Source: Eulemur rufifrons (taxonomy: Eukaryota > Chordata > Mammalia > Primates > Lemuridae). From it: DNA of 64,000 nt. The number at the start of each line of letters is the position of its first letter. Position 1 is the stretch's first letter. The notes beneath the pieces were generated by a model. That model was not told where the DNA came from. It did not search any database and saw only the letters and a list, made by a program, of their open reading frames with translations. Both the position numbers and the translations under genes were made by a program. Shown here one piece after another: positions 1-12,782 of the stretch. The stretch is taken from positions 7,763,501 to 7,827,500 of the forward strand of contig NC_091008.1 in the NCBI RefSeq assembly GCF_041146395.1. The letters run 5' to 3'.

Positions 1-3000
1 GAAGGGTGAACCTCCCCAATACTTAGTGTAGTCGACTTGTCTTGGGTTCACTGCAAGGCGGAGTACTCAGAGTAGTTGGAAAATGCAGAATCAGTTGTGT
101 GATTTTTAAAAAAAAAATAAATAAAAAATAAAACCGTGTTTTCTAGACTAAAGAATAAAAGTATCATATCTTAGGGGGAGAAATCCATGGCTGATTTTTT
201 TTTTTTTTTTCCTAGCCCAACATGAGCTGTATACGTTTTTTTTTGTTTTTTGTTTTTTGTTTTTTTGTTTGTTTATATTTTTTTTTGGTAGGAAAAATAA
301 AAACTTAATAAAGAGTGTCCAAATATTTTAATTCCATGTGTGATAGTAAATGAGTAGTTTTGTTTTAACACTTGGTTATGTCGAGGCCTTCCACCTTTAG
401 GCGTGGCTGGATATGTTTTTAACTTAAAAGAACTAAACACACTCATAAAAGTGAAGTGTTTTATCTCTTTTTGATCTTTTCTTTCTCAGAGCCTCCCAGT
501 TGGCCCAGTAGTTTTCCTCTGCTGGAGTAATGCTCCACTGAGCCCATTCCTGTCCTTGTCACCTGATGCCACAGCCCGTGGAATTTGATAAATGCAAGAT
601 AACACCCCCCCATCCCCAAACACAAACACACACAGAGGATCTACTGCTTCCTGGAACCTGTGCTACCTTTTCGCGTAGGATTTGGTTTTCTTATCACAGT
701 CAGGTTCTTAACTCTGTCCCAGTAGGACAAATATTTATTTGCATTTTTTTTTTCCAGATTCTAAAAACTATTTTCAGTTTTAGGAATAGAACAGAGGTTA
801 GCAAAAACACACAACGTGACTGCACCTTTTTTGTTCTTTGTGCACTAGCCAGTTGTGTTAGCCCAGGACATCCCTTGGCCTGCGGAAGCTGTTAGCAAAA
901 CAGATGATGAGAAGAAAAACACTCTGAGAAGCGAGAGGGATGGAACAGTGAAAGGGGTGTAAAGTTCTGGGAAGACTAGCAGGTGGATATTCTCTTAAAT
1001 CGAGTTGTAGTTTTGAATGGGACATTACATGACGGAAAAGATTTAAAAAAGCAGGAGCATTTCATCATTCGAGTGAGGGGGAGGGAGGAATAAAACAGGG
1101 ACAGATGCCAGTGTGACGACAAGAGTGACTCCGCTTGCCCCGAGTATGAGTGTGTGGTGGGCGGTCGTGGTCAAAAGCCTTTTTTGAGAAAATTCATTAT
1201 GTATCACTCCTGCCCATACTTAGAGACGAGAATTAAATAATAACGAGCTAAACTGTGCTATAGACTGTATTGATTTTGTGATAACTTTCTACTTCTATAT
1301 TCCTTTGAGGGTTTCTAGTTAGAATCTCTATTTCTGCTACAGGACCAATGAGAGCTATATGAGTTCTCTCTTGTTCCATTTTTATTTTATTTCCCTTTTT
1401 TTGTTTACCAGTTTGCTCATTAATTACAAGTAAGTGAAAACTTACTTTCACACTTGAATGGTACGCTTGCCTTGCTTTTTTGGAAAACGATGATTGTTAT
1501 TACAAAAGTGAAACAAAGTTTCTATTCAGGCTGTGTTAGACATACAGATCTCATAACAATGTACTGAGTCTGAAATACATTCTGGTACTGCATGTCTTGA
1601 TGTGTTTTTGTTTGTTTGCTTTTTAAAAGAACTAATGAACCTGTATATTGTAAAATGTGGTGTTTTACCTGTCAATTCATTTTTTTAAATGAAAGAAAAT
1701 TTGTTGATTACTGAAATGGGAAAGTGTAGCTTTTCTTTAATTCTCTTATGTTTTTCTTATTGATACTGTTCTTTTATATCACCCACTTTTTAATGTTTTT
1801 GATTAAAGTCTATTTATGTAATGTAGGGTGAATATAAAGTTCTCCTTGGTGATGTTGAAGGAAGATATTCTTCTTCTGGCCTCCCTCTAGTTTTTTCCCC
1901 CGTATATCCATGTGCTGAGAACTTGTAAAGCATATCATTATCCTAAGGCAATGATCTAAAGGTTTACATTTTTTTTTGTGATTCTAAAATACCAACGAAA
2001 TGTAGCTTTTAAAAATTCCTCACTGTATGTTACATATTCAATATCAAGAAAATTCAAAATATAGATTGTATGGACTATCTATCCAACAGATGGTGTGGGC
2101 TGTCTGTACAACTTAAAAAAATCACTTATCAGATCATCTGAATGACACACTTCATGAGAGAGGTCCCCACACGCAGGCTGTTGCCCTTCCTAGGTGTGGT
2201 CAAAAGATGCAGAATTGGGAGAGAGCAGGGGAAATACTTGTGATGTTGGTGCGTGGTGCTGCGAGCCAGTGTCCTTGCAGTTGCTACTCAGCACGCTGAC
2301 ATCACAAGAGTGTTATAGTGCAAACCCCTCTCTCTCCAGGTCTTCAGACCAACGTGGTTTTCTGACGGACTCTCTGTCTGTGCGCAAGCAGGAGGAATAT
2401 TCTCAGCGTAGAAATGTATCCATTCTGGGGAGAGAAAATAGTAACAAGCGTCCCCCAATGTATAAAAATGTCTCCTGCTTAATCCCCAACACTCAGATTT
2501 CTTCTTCTGAATCCGTTTTTAGGGAGGAAGAGATGGTGGGCTTGCTATGAATTAATGTCAAGCAATCACAAAAAAAAGAAAGGATTATTCCTTCACTTTC
2601 ATTCAGCACCCCCCGACATGCAACTTGTGCAATTAATGCTAAAGCTTATAAAGTCTTCAAGCTGATAGTATCTGTAACCAAATAATGAAAAAAAGGAAAG
2701 CAGTTAAATGAACACACCATTCAGGGTCAAATACGTTCAGCAAAAAGCTGGAGTGGGTCTTTGATCATGGTTAGAGTCACAGTGATATCAAACAGTTGGT
2801 TCTCGTGTAACAGCTAAACGTTTCAGATTTTGTTTTTATTAAATTTGGCACCTCACACTGAGATCTGTATTCCTAGCGAATAAAAGACAGCTACTGTGTT
2901 AGGAGGGATTCCATCTTTACAATTGCAAAATAGTCAGAGATATTCCGAGAACATGGGCCACCAAATGTATTCTTTCCACAGTGTCCTATTCTGAACTGTG

Positions 3001-3260
3001 CAGTTATCTATTAAATTTTCTAATAGATATTTGTGTAAGGTGTATGTATGCTTGTGCAATTATTTAAAAAGCAGTTTTGGAAAACAGTGTATTTATTAAA
3101 GAAAATCACTTATGGGGCATGTACAAAACTGTAAAAAAAAAAAAAAAAAAACTTTAAAAAAATCACATTCAATTTGCCCAGTAAAGTTGTTTTTGTGAAA
3201 TTTCTGTGGTGTTGAATAAAGGACTTTAGTATTCAAAATATCTCTATTTTTCCATGGACA
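1..3260 (+). other. Unique AT-rich DNA, possible 3' UTR tail
   Basis: No open frame of note and no interspersed repeat is recognisable. The block is AT-rich, with A/T tracts near 103-135, 196-212 and 233-290 and an A-run at 3133-3151. It ends close to a canonical AATAAA at 3215-3220, followed by T/G-rich sequence. The lack of repeats over 3 kb and the terminal signal fit a long vertebrate 3' UTR read on the + strand, but I do not recognise the gene. Ordinary intergenic DNA is the alternative. Two short open frames here (566-895 and 2194-2550) look fortuitous. Confidence 0.35.
3215..3220 (+). promoter_or_regulatory. Candidate polyadenylation signal AATAAA
   Basis: Canonical hexamer in the context GTTGAATAAAGGAC, with GT- and T-rich sequence within 60 bases downstream. 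Such hexamers are frequent in AT-rich DNA, so the call rests mainly on position at the end of a repeat-free 3-kb block. Confidence 0.3.
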
Positions 3261-6184
3261 AATTTTATTTGTGGGATTTTAAGTCATGAGCATATGATCC
3301 TGAAAATCTTATTTTGTTTATGATAAAAAGGTTTATAATTCTCCACTTGCCCTCATGTCAGTGAAATCGATGCTGTGTATCAATCTTTCGTAAAATACGT
3401 TCATTTTTGGTTTCATCAAATGATGTTCATTTTTGGTTTTCCTTACCTATTTTTTCTTCCTCATCTATTTAAAGAAAAGAAAAAGAAAACATGATTCCTT
3501 GTACATTTCTAAAGGTTATATTTTTCTTGAACACTTATTTCCTAAATAGAGGAGGAACCGCATGCACCCAAAACATTCATCCTTTCTTCTCCATCATACG
3601 TGTGCTAGGAGACAACATCCTGTATGTTCCTTATACCACACATGAAAAGTCCTGGTGATGAGATTTGAAAACATTCATGGGCAAGAAGAAACGCGAAACA
3701 CTGGAATTATGTCTTTGGCCACTCTCAGCAATACTCTGAGACGAAATTTTTATTGTGTTTCTGTTTGGTTGTGGAATATTGGGGCCCAGCCACGCAGCTT
3801 ATTAATTGGTGGCGAACGTGCTTGACGCTCATTTCACTGCTTCTCTGGAAAAGGTCTATTTTCTTAATGCCTCATAAACTACAAGAAATGTAGAGCATGG
3901 TTTTATATCTTGGAAATCCTTAATATGGTAACCGACACAGAATTCTATACAATTGAAAGAGTTTTTGTCCATAGACTATAATACCGTATTAGAAGATGTT
4001 TATCAATTTGTTAAACATTAGCATGTGTCTTGTGAGTCTAATATCACAAATATAAAATAGCTGGGCTAAGGCAATGGAATTGGATAATACAGGACAGGAG
4101 AGAAGAATTAGGTAATTTGAATTACGGGAGCTCCTGAATACGCAGCAGTTGGGCAGGTAAGTCACTGTGATTCTTTGTTGTATTTTGGTTTAGCAACAAT
4201 ATGGAAAATATATTAAACTGAATTTTTATAGGTAGTTTTTTTTCCCCTTGAGTTGTGAAAGATACAAATACTTGGGGGTTCATGCGTAATGATAAAAGGA
4301 TAATTCTTCAAGACAATTTCAATAAACCAAAAAAGCAAGGGGGTGGGGAATATCTGTAACCTATTGAGACATTGAACCGGGTAATAATGTCATATGGTTT
4401 CTGCACAAGCATATATTTTTTTCAAGTATGTTTATTGGTGAAAGTTGGTCTTGTTTCTGTTTTATATAGAAACTGTTCTCCATTTTTTCCACTCTTTTTG
4501 TTATGGAGAAAAATGTTATTCGAAGTAAACACAAGGGATACAAATTCAAGGTTTTATTTGCATATACTACCTAAGTAGCATAGTCAGGCATGAATTTTTG
4601 TTTATTTGGAAATTTTGTTTCTAATCCTTTATTCTGATATTTTGACTTGAGTTCTATTTTTGTGTCTTTTAAAAATCAGATTTTTGGGGGCCAGTTTTCA
4701 GGTCAGTGTTTATATAAAATGAAGCATCAACCAAATATCCTTTTAGTCAGGTCTGTACTTTGTTTACAGTGTGTTCCTTATGACAAAAATTATTCCAGTT
4801 AACAGGTGTTATGATTTCATAAATTGGAAGCAATGTACATATTCTGTCTCCAAGAACACTACTTTTAAAAGCTACTCTTATCATATCTAACAAGTGACAG
4901 CATTTTTAATACAGAACTGAATTATGTTACTTCCTTATGATGAATAGTTAGATGGTGGGAGGATCTGGTTGCCTTGTTTGAATTGTGACCTTCTGTTTAC
5001 AACTTTTCTGAAAAGCGATCTTCTCTTTAAAAGTCTGTGGCTTCAGGAATACTGCACAGTTGGAAGGGAGGTCGAAAAAGAACATCTAAATGGTGCTAGT
5101 TAACCTTCAATGCCCCCGTAAAACACGTAGAGCTGAAAATTCTTAGTCATTGTCCTTTAAGAACTTTTCTCACCTTTCCATGACTTGCTTTACAATTTTA
5201 ACTTTCATATTGAATTACTGTGTGTATTTGTGTATACACCTATGTATATGCACACACATATATACATGCGTGTTTGTGTATGTAGGTAGATCAGTCTATG
5301 TGTGTGTATGCGTTTATTAGATGAAATTTAGGTCGTGCCGAAGAATAGCTAAGGATCAGGGTAGGTCAGTAAGAATCTTTGATGGAGATGATTTGGTCAC
5401 TATTGTACAGTTGCTATTCAATTTGATGGTTCAGCATTTTATAATACTTAACCTGTTCTCTGGGAATCAGAAGATTTGGGGGAAGCTCCAGGAACTCTTG
5501 GGCTTTTCAGATGCTGTTTAATGAGTTACCACTTCAGTTCACTGTGTCCTGCTTTCTGTCACTCAAGGAATTGTGTTGACAATTACATATACAATTTACT
5601 TCCTAAATGCATTATTTATCTTCATATAATTTGAAATTTTGTGTATATTCTGTTGAGCTATTTACATATTTGAACCTCAAGTGCACAATCACTACTAGAG
5701 AACTTGATCTGGAGCTTATACACTTTGTACGGAAAAAGGCTTCATCTCAAACAGCATCTACGGAGCAGCAATGGGCAAAAGTCCGGTTGGCCAATCGGCA
5801 GTTAATAATTTCTCATGTATTCAGCAAGTGCTATTGCCCATCTCCAATGTCCCAGCTGTCAGGGAGATCATGATGAACGAAACATGACCCCTGGCACATG
5901 GACCATCACCACGAAACTCCACCAAATGGCCAAAAGAAATATCCAAATAAGAACTACGGAAAACATTGGTCGTGAATGGAGCTGGCATCGTGAGGAGAAA
6001 TGGCGGGAGATGGTAAAGCTCTCTCATTTCAGACTTTTTTCCCAGAGGAGAGAGGGGAGAGCCTGGAGCCCTCCCAGCATGTGAAACCTGAGGGTACAGC
6101 AGTGAAGGCAAAGAGATTGGGGATGGAGGGAAAGAGAAGGAGGATAGACCCAAAGACCCGAGAGGTCCCACCACCCTGGCCCTA
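3261..6184. other. Unique sequence without recognised gene
   Basis: No recognisable interspersed repeat, gene or RNA. A degenerate TG/TA-rich patch lies at 5220-5310. Overlapping short open frames on both strands at 5607-6195 do not resemble a known protein, and the two strands are open equally often, which argues against coding. The last 400 bases are less AT-rich and contain several CpGs. Confidence 0.5.
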
Positions 6185-6700
6185 GCTGCTGTCATTTCTC
6201 ATGGAGATACTTTAGTACCTACCAGAACATTCTACTGCCATTCTTCAATGTATTTTCTGTGCTGCACTCTGAGTCATCCTTTTGAAACACACACACACTT
6301 GTTGTCAAGGCTTCCCATTGCTCTTAGGATAAAGCCTTAAATGGGGTCTCCAAGGAGCTCTGTGGTCTGGCTCTGCGTTCTCATCGCGGACCACGTCACC
6401 CCTGTTTCTCTCTAAGCTCCAGACACTTGGACTTTCTTCCAGTCTTTATAAGTCCCTATTGCTACAAATAAATAACAGCTGTGGGTTTTTTTTTTCCTCT
6501 CACCTCAGAACATTCTGTTCGTGTTGTTCTTAATCCCCAGAATCTTCTTCCCTGCTCTTTTATCTTGGATGATGCATCTTCATTCTTCAGAACTTCACTA
6601 AAAAGGTGAACCTTTTGAAAGGAAGACCTGCCTCGTTTTTGTGACTTGTCCAATTCATCTATTACAGGCTCTCAGCGTACCTTGTACCTCTTCGTGGCAA
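6185..6700 (+). mobile_element. L2 LINE 3' fragment
   Basis: Sense-strand L2 pattern: GAGTCATCCTTTTGAAAC, then a CTTCCCATTGCTC-type segment, GATAAAGCC, a GGTCTGGCTCTG segment, and later CTTCATTCTTCAGAACTTCAC corresponding to the L2 'mostly CTCAAATGTCACC' region. It is highly diverged, as expected for L2. The 5' boundary is approximate. A T-run at 6487-6496 interrupts it. Confidence 0.6.
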
Positions 6701-6734
6701 TGACTGATGAATTATTTCAATCAGAAAATATTTT

Positions 6735-7900
6735 TCCTGTGCCCTCCACTTTTCTAGGCAACTAGAATATGTCCCTGTGCTCATGGAGTTTATATTCTAG
6801 TGGAAGGAAAGAGATTATTAACAAATAAGCAAATACGTATATAAATGTCACATGGTAATATATGCTAGGAATACGATTTAGGAGGAGAAATGAGATTAGG
6901 GAGAGAAGATAAGGAAGACAATTGGAATTTTTTTGTTGTTGTTAGTTTGTTGTTGTTGTTGTTGTTTGTTTTTTGGGGGGAAGGTGAACACTTGATTTTT
7001 TTTGTTAGTTTTTGTTTGTTTGTTTGTTTGTTTGTTTTGCTTTTTTGGGGGAAGGTGAAGTTGTCAGGGAAAACTCAACTGAGAAGATGACATTGGAGAC
7101 AGGCATGAAGGAGGCAAGGAGTGAGCCACGTGGGCATCTTGGGAACTGCTCACCTGGCAAAGGCAACGGCAGGTAGGCAGCCTGGTGACAAGACTGGACC
7201 TGCAGTTTCCGAGGACCAGCAAGAAGCCCGTCGTGTCTGAAGTGTAGTGAGTAAGAGAGAAAATAGTAAAAAAATACGGTTCAAGAAGAGAGACAAGATC
7301 GTGTGGTGCCATGTTAAGGACTTTGACTTTTGCTCAGAGTGAGAAGTGGAATCTTTGGAGGGTTCGGCTGGAGGAAGACAACCTAATGTCTGTTATGGAA
7401 GGAGTATTCTGGCTGCGGGGTCGGGGACGAGCTGTAGAAGGTGGAGGATGAGGAAGGCAGACCGGGGATGGGGAGGCTGCTGCTCCCATCCTCGTGCAAG
7501 GAGGTGGTGGAACCAGGTCGTGGTAGTGGAGGTCGTAAATGCAAAGAGGTTGATCAGCATGTGACACGAAGCAAAGGCAATAGGATGTGTGGGTAGGTAG
7601 GGGTTAAGTATTAAGGAAGAGAAGAAGTAACAAGGACTTCAGGGTTTTCGATGTGAATCACTAGAAAAGCAAAGTTGCTGTTTTCTGAGCCGGGGAAAAC
7701 TCCATTCTGGCTTTGGATGTGCAGAGTTCATGCTGCTTCCTAGACGTTCAAATAAAGATATCAGGTGTAAACCTGGATGTCTGGGCTTGGAGTTCAAGGT
7801 ATCTTTATAAGCCAGAGATACATATGGTATTTAGAAATAACGAGCCTGGGTGGGATTATTAAAGAAGCGATTGTGGGTACGTGCGAGAGAGGAAGGTAGA
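6735..7900 (-). mobile_element. L2 LINE fragment, antisense
   Basis: Antisense L2 hallmarks occur in order: TCATGGAGTTTATATTCTAG (6782-6801), ACTGAGAAGATGACATTGGAG, GTGAGCCACGTGGGCATC, GGTGCCATGTTAAGGACTTTG (about 7306-7325), and GAGAAGTGGAATCTTTGGAGGG. It is about 1.1 kb and opposite in orientation to the L2 fragment directly upstream. A T/G-rich microsatellite lies inside it at 6929-7059. CpGs are more frequent than usual for an L2 this old. Short open frames here (7064-7312, 7334-7567) are L2-derived noise. Confidence 0.7.
6929..7059 (+). repeat. TTG/TTTG microsatellite with internal duplication
   Basis: T-rich tract made of TTG and then TTTG units. The block GGGGGGAAGGTGAA at 6975-6988 recurs as GGGGGAAGGTGAA at 7047-7059, so a segment of about 72 bases is tandemly duplicated and the microsatellite sits inside each copy. 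Confidence 0.8.
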
Positions 7901-8845
7901 AAGCTGAGCTCTGGGACTCACCTGTGACAGGTGTACTTTGACCCTCATTATAATCACTGTTGGATCAGTGCCCATCTCCCCCATTCACCAAGGTAGAGCA
8001 TAAATGGAAACCCAAGGAAAAAATCCATAAGTGAATTCCCCCAGTTCCTCCTCTTCCCAGTGACCTGAATTCTTTTGATCTTTAGTTACACGAGTCCTTA
8101 ACCTTTATCCACAGGTGACTGTTTATCACCCTCCACTGCGTGGAGAAGGCTTACATTTATCGTTTATGTTTATTCACACACAATATTCTGATGCAACAAG
8201 AATAGATTGTGCATGACAGCCTTTTCTCCTAACACATAGAGAACTAAGTGGAGCTAAAAGTTTAATGCTGACTATAAATCGTGTGTTGAAAAAAATTAAG
8301 CACAACTGTACCGAACTCGGTAGAACACAATTTGTTGGCAAGTCCGCTGAAGGAGGTGAGAGAATTATTGCTTATTGAAAATCTCTGGGCACTAAAATGT
8401 CCGAACAGAAAGTGAGTAGATGTTAAAAATTACAAATGGAGAATGGAAATTACTTCTGGCGTGCTTCCAGGCACGAGAAAGGGACGCAAAGACTTTCAAA
8501 GTTGTCTGAACTTTCCGTCACAAGAGAAGTTGGCTCATGACTATGAAAATATTAGTGTAACTTTTTCATCAGTTATTGTTCTCATTTTACCCTTCATTCT
8601 CCACAGAGTTAATCATAAACATTTTCACTCATAGCCAACATGCATTCTAGGAAGCATGGGGAGGAGAAAAATGTTACTTTATATTTTTGTGTGCAAAGAG
8701 AAAGCATTTTTTACTAGAATTTCCTTAGACCTAAGTTTCAGTTTAAAACCTACCAGATGACAGAAGTCTCTACATACCCCAAGATCTCGGTTGAATCCTT
8801 ACCACCAGAGTTCTGAGGACTAAAGAAAAACTAGCTCCAAATCTG

Positions 8846-8879
<34 letters not shown>

Positions 8880-10229
8880 CATAGTAATCAGTTCATCCCA
8901 GTAACATTATTTCCAGGGTTGGCTATCGAACTTCTGAGTCTTATCAACAGACTCCATAACTAAGAAAAACATTCCGCAAATATCCACAGCCATATGTCAG
9001 TTGCCCCAAGGAAGGGTTAATTTACAAGCTGAATTATTAAATGTATTCCCACACCGACGCCATAATAAAATGGTGAACCTGAGGAGATGTAGAACTTTGC
9101 AGTTTATGAAGTCTATCGGGGACCCAGTTCCTAAACAGCTAACTTAAAGGAAGCTGGCACACGATTTAAAGATGTAATTTGAGTCATAGTTGATGATATA
9201 CTTTTGCTTGTTTAGCCTTTTAGGCAGCTTGTTTGCATTCCTTGAACAGATTTGCTGTTTCTATTCTAACTGCATTGTGTATGGCATGAGGAATGCTGAT
9301 TAATTCTTGTCAGTGATTATCTCACACGCTGCCAATGTTGTACATTTATATCCTCTATTTCATAATCTATGTATACATCCCGTATGGTATTAGTGAAAGT
9401 AGCATCTAATAAGTAAATTAACCCGCCCTTGATTCAGATGAAAAATGACCGTGGATCCTTTTCTGTCATTAAAAGATAGAAATTCTAGTAGACGGAGGAA
9501 TCTCGTATAGCCTTCGTTTGCTTCCAGTAGCTTTAATTAGAATTCTTTAATTGTCCCTTCAGCTGCCGCCCGTAGTAAACTTTAAAATATCAGTTGTAAT
9601 TGGAATATAAATTTGCATTTTGTTCATGACATGAAGTTAATATATCTTACTTTATGAACTTTAAGCAATGAGACTAGTCAATGCTACTGGAGTCTCCCTT
9701 AAATACTTCTTCTATCTCATCTACTTACTTTTAAAAAGAGAAGTAAAAAATGACCTCTAGGTGAGCCTAATTTAGTAGATTCCTTACTAGTCTGTTTAGA
9801 GAATAGTGAGTGAATACATTTCTAAATGATGGGCTATAGTTTGCAAAGGCATTTCATTAGAAGTTCTAAAGTGTTTAAAGAGAAGTAAAGTGTGTCATTC
9901 CTTAACTTTGGTGCCTATCGTGAAATCAGAAGTTACAGCACGGTTGTGAAGCGAAAGAATGAAAAAAAATAACAGTATGAAATGAATTTATCTTTATCAC
10001 CTTTTCCCCAACTTTACCAATCTTTTCTTGATTTGCTAAACTAGCACCACTAAATCAGATGATTAGACTCAATATAATTAGCCTCCTTGTTTTCTAGAGG
10101 ATGGAATGGTTTCTATGAGAACGGAACTATTTAGAATCTTTTATTTCATAGTCAGTTATTCTGTAAAGAAGGTAGAAAGTGTAACTGCTCACAGTGGATT
10201 AAACAATAAAAGGGAAACTTCCCTAGGAT
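7901..10229. other. Unique AT-rich DNA
   Basis: No gene, RNA or confidently classifiable repeat. A pure A-run of about 29 bases lies at 8847-8875 with no element attached that I can recognise. A short ATG open frame at 8443-8634 has no recognisable homology. Confidence 0.5.
8847..8875 (+). repeat. Poly(A) tract
   Basis: Uninterrupted A-run of about 29 bases between TCTG and CCTGC. It could be the tail of a retroposed fragment, but the preceding 200 bases are not recognisable as one. Confidence 0.9.
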
Positions 10230-10625
10230 GACTGAACGGTCTAAGAAAAGGCTAAAGCAAGAATCCTGCTATTTTATCTTATTCTCTTTGTCCCTACAGT
10301 GCTGTCAGCCTTATTCTGAGGCTTTTTCTGTGTATGTTGTGGCCTCTAGCATCTCCAGTGTTTTTTCCCATTGCTAGGAATTCCTGGAGAGGAAAAAATG
10401 TTCTTTCCTGGCAAGTTCGGCAAAAATCCCAGAAATAATTCTTGGTGGATCCAATAGGATCATGTGTTCAACCCCATAACCAGCTGTAAAGAGAGCTCGG
10501 TTAATCTTAGCCTGCCCCGAAAATCCAGGTGGAGGTGATAGCTCTCCCCACCTCGTTTACTGAAAATTAAAGAAGCCTGGTTATTCAGAGAAGATTGGGG
10601 TGTGATTATTGGAAATAGAAATGGA
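10230..10625 (+). repeat. Ancient interspersed repeat, family not assigned
   Basis: Segments such as TTCTTTCCTGGCAAGTTCGG, a TTGGTGGATCCAATAGGATC-like stretch, and GATTGGGGTGTGATTATTGG resemble the 3' part of an old, common mammalian repeat, all in one orientation. Divergence is high and I cannot name the family with confidence. Confidence 0.4.
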
Positions 10626-10654
10626 CATTAATGGTGGGCAGAAGAAAGTGCATG

Positions 10655-10797
10655 AAAGGAAGGAAAAAAAGAAGGACTAAAAGAGGAGAAGGAGAAAATA
10701 AGATAAAGGGGGAAAGAAGGAAGGGAAGGAGGGAGGGAAGGAGGGAGGGAGGGAGGGAGGGAGGAAAGGAGGGAGAGAGGGAGGGAGGGAGGGAAAT
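10655..10797 (+). repeat. Polypurine GGGA/GGAA microsatellite
   Basis: About 140 nearly pure purines (A and G) on the + strand, moving from irregular GAAGGA units into (GGGA)n. The long open frames on both strands here (10606-10818 minus, 10631-10888 plus) are products of the repeat. The tract has mirror symmetry, so H-DNA or triplex formation is possible. Confidence 0.9.
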
Positions 10798-11700
10798 GAT
10801 AACGAATGTGTCTTGCACCGTGTTATATCCAAGGGTTAATGGACACAGAAGCAGCAGAAGGGAGGAGGTAGAGAAACTGAGATCTTAGCTGGAATTCTAA
10901 TAGGATCATTAATTTCTGTATAATTATGTGATAACTCTGGTTAACTTGAAAGATCTATTTTTATTCATTAGTCATGTATATGCGTAAACACACACACACA
11001 ACACGCCGGCAGACACGATACCGTCATATCTGTGATTGGGTCAGCGTGAGCCGAGCACAGTACCGTTTCTGGGATGAAGAAAACAGTTTACGATGAGTTT
11101 GGTGGGCTGTCCAGCAAAATTCTACCCTTTATATAGTCACCTCATTCTTTATAGAAATGTGTGCAAACATGATTTTGTAGAAGATGAGCAATGTGCTTCT
11201 ATATGAAAGGGTTTGTAAAGAGAACTAAGACAAGAAGATCACAAAAATCCCAAAATACAAACCAGACTTTAGTCAGCAGCTTTGTTGTGCGTTTCACGCT
11301 GGTTCTATCATTGTTTCTTCTGCCTCCTCACTGAACTTGGATCTCACTTGATTCAGCCCAGCGAGTACGACGGAAGCAAAATGTTTCCTAGTCTCAGCAC
11401 ACTTTAATGTTTTTCGCCTTGAGCCCAATTACTTTATACTCATGAGAAAATTCTTATTTATTATTTCCGGAGCAGCAAAGTCATTTTCCCATTTTATGGT
11501 ATTATTTCATCAAATAATAAAACTATATGTAACACGATACTTAAATGATGATGCCAGGATTGCTATGACGACAAAGATAGCAAAATCGAAGAAGCTGAAC
11601 CGCGGCTGGCAGTGCTAACTAGCTTAATGCGTTTGTTCTTTGTTGAAAAGGCCAAAGTCTAAAGCCTGCAGAGAGAGAGAACTTCTAGTTTCCACTTAGG
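10798..11700. other. Unique DNA
   Basis: No gene or classifiable repeat. A short CA tract lies at 10988-11000. Base composition is moderate. Confidence 0.5.
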
Positions 11701-12195
11701 AATATAGAGCCTTCGACAGAGTATCACTCCCTGATTCATAAAAAACCCTAGATAAACAGCAAATTCATCAACTTCTTTTGAGCCTATCGGAGCGCTGGTG
11801 TAGGTGGACAGTGTCTCCCATTGAACAGGTGGGCAACACGCAAGTCCTGACTGGTGATTTCAGCAGAGAGATGGAAACTATAAGAAATGATCGGACGGAA
11901 ATATTAGAAATGATAGTCACAGATTAAGAACGCCTTCCCTAAAACAGGCACCACAGGCACTGGCTGTTAAACTGGAACTAACCGATGAGCACACATGTGC
12001 ACAGAGGAAGGTCAAACTTAGTGGGAACCAAGCGGGGGGGGGGGGGGGGGGGGGGAGGGGCGAAAACCCACCTAATGGGTACAATGAACACTACTTGGGT
12101 GATGGGCATACTCATAGCCCTGACTCAAGCATTACAAAAACGACACATGTAACCAAAACATTTGTACTCTCTGAATACTTTGAAAAAATAAAACA
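11701..12195 (+). mobile_element. Rearranged L1 with strepsirrhine-type 3' end
   Basis: Begins with an ORF2-like patch near 11710-11765 (GCCTTCGACAGAGTATCAC, like the L1 reverse-transcriptase 'AFD' region, then CCTAGATAAACAGC). About 11866-11930 resembles another L1 internal segment. The end is typical of lemur L1: a G-rich tract, then CCACCTAATGGGTACAATGA, GGGTGATGGGCATACTCATA, and a terminal AATAAAAC near 12187. The pieces are not collinear with a full L1, so internal deletion is likely. No coding capacity remains. Confidence 0.6.
12034..12055 (+). repeat. 22-base poly(G) run in L1 3' UTR
   Basis: 22 consecutive G, then A and GGGG. It lies where L1 3' UTRs carry a G-rich, quadruplex-forming polypurine tract, so it is probably an expanded version of that element. 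Confidence 0.85.
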
Positions 12196-12769
<574 letters not shown>

Positions 12770-12782
12770 GTTCTGTACATAT

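Noticed and set aside
4144..4165. Strong splice donor-like CAGGTAAGT near 4154
   Set aside because: A nine-base match arises by chance in this length of DNA, and no exon or partner acceptor is apparent.
10606..10888. Basic or serine-proline rich proteins on both strands
   Set aside because: They come from the polypurine microsatellite.
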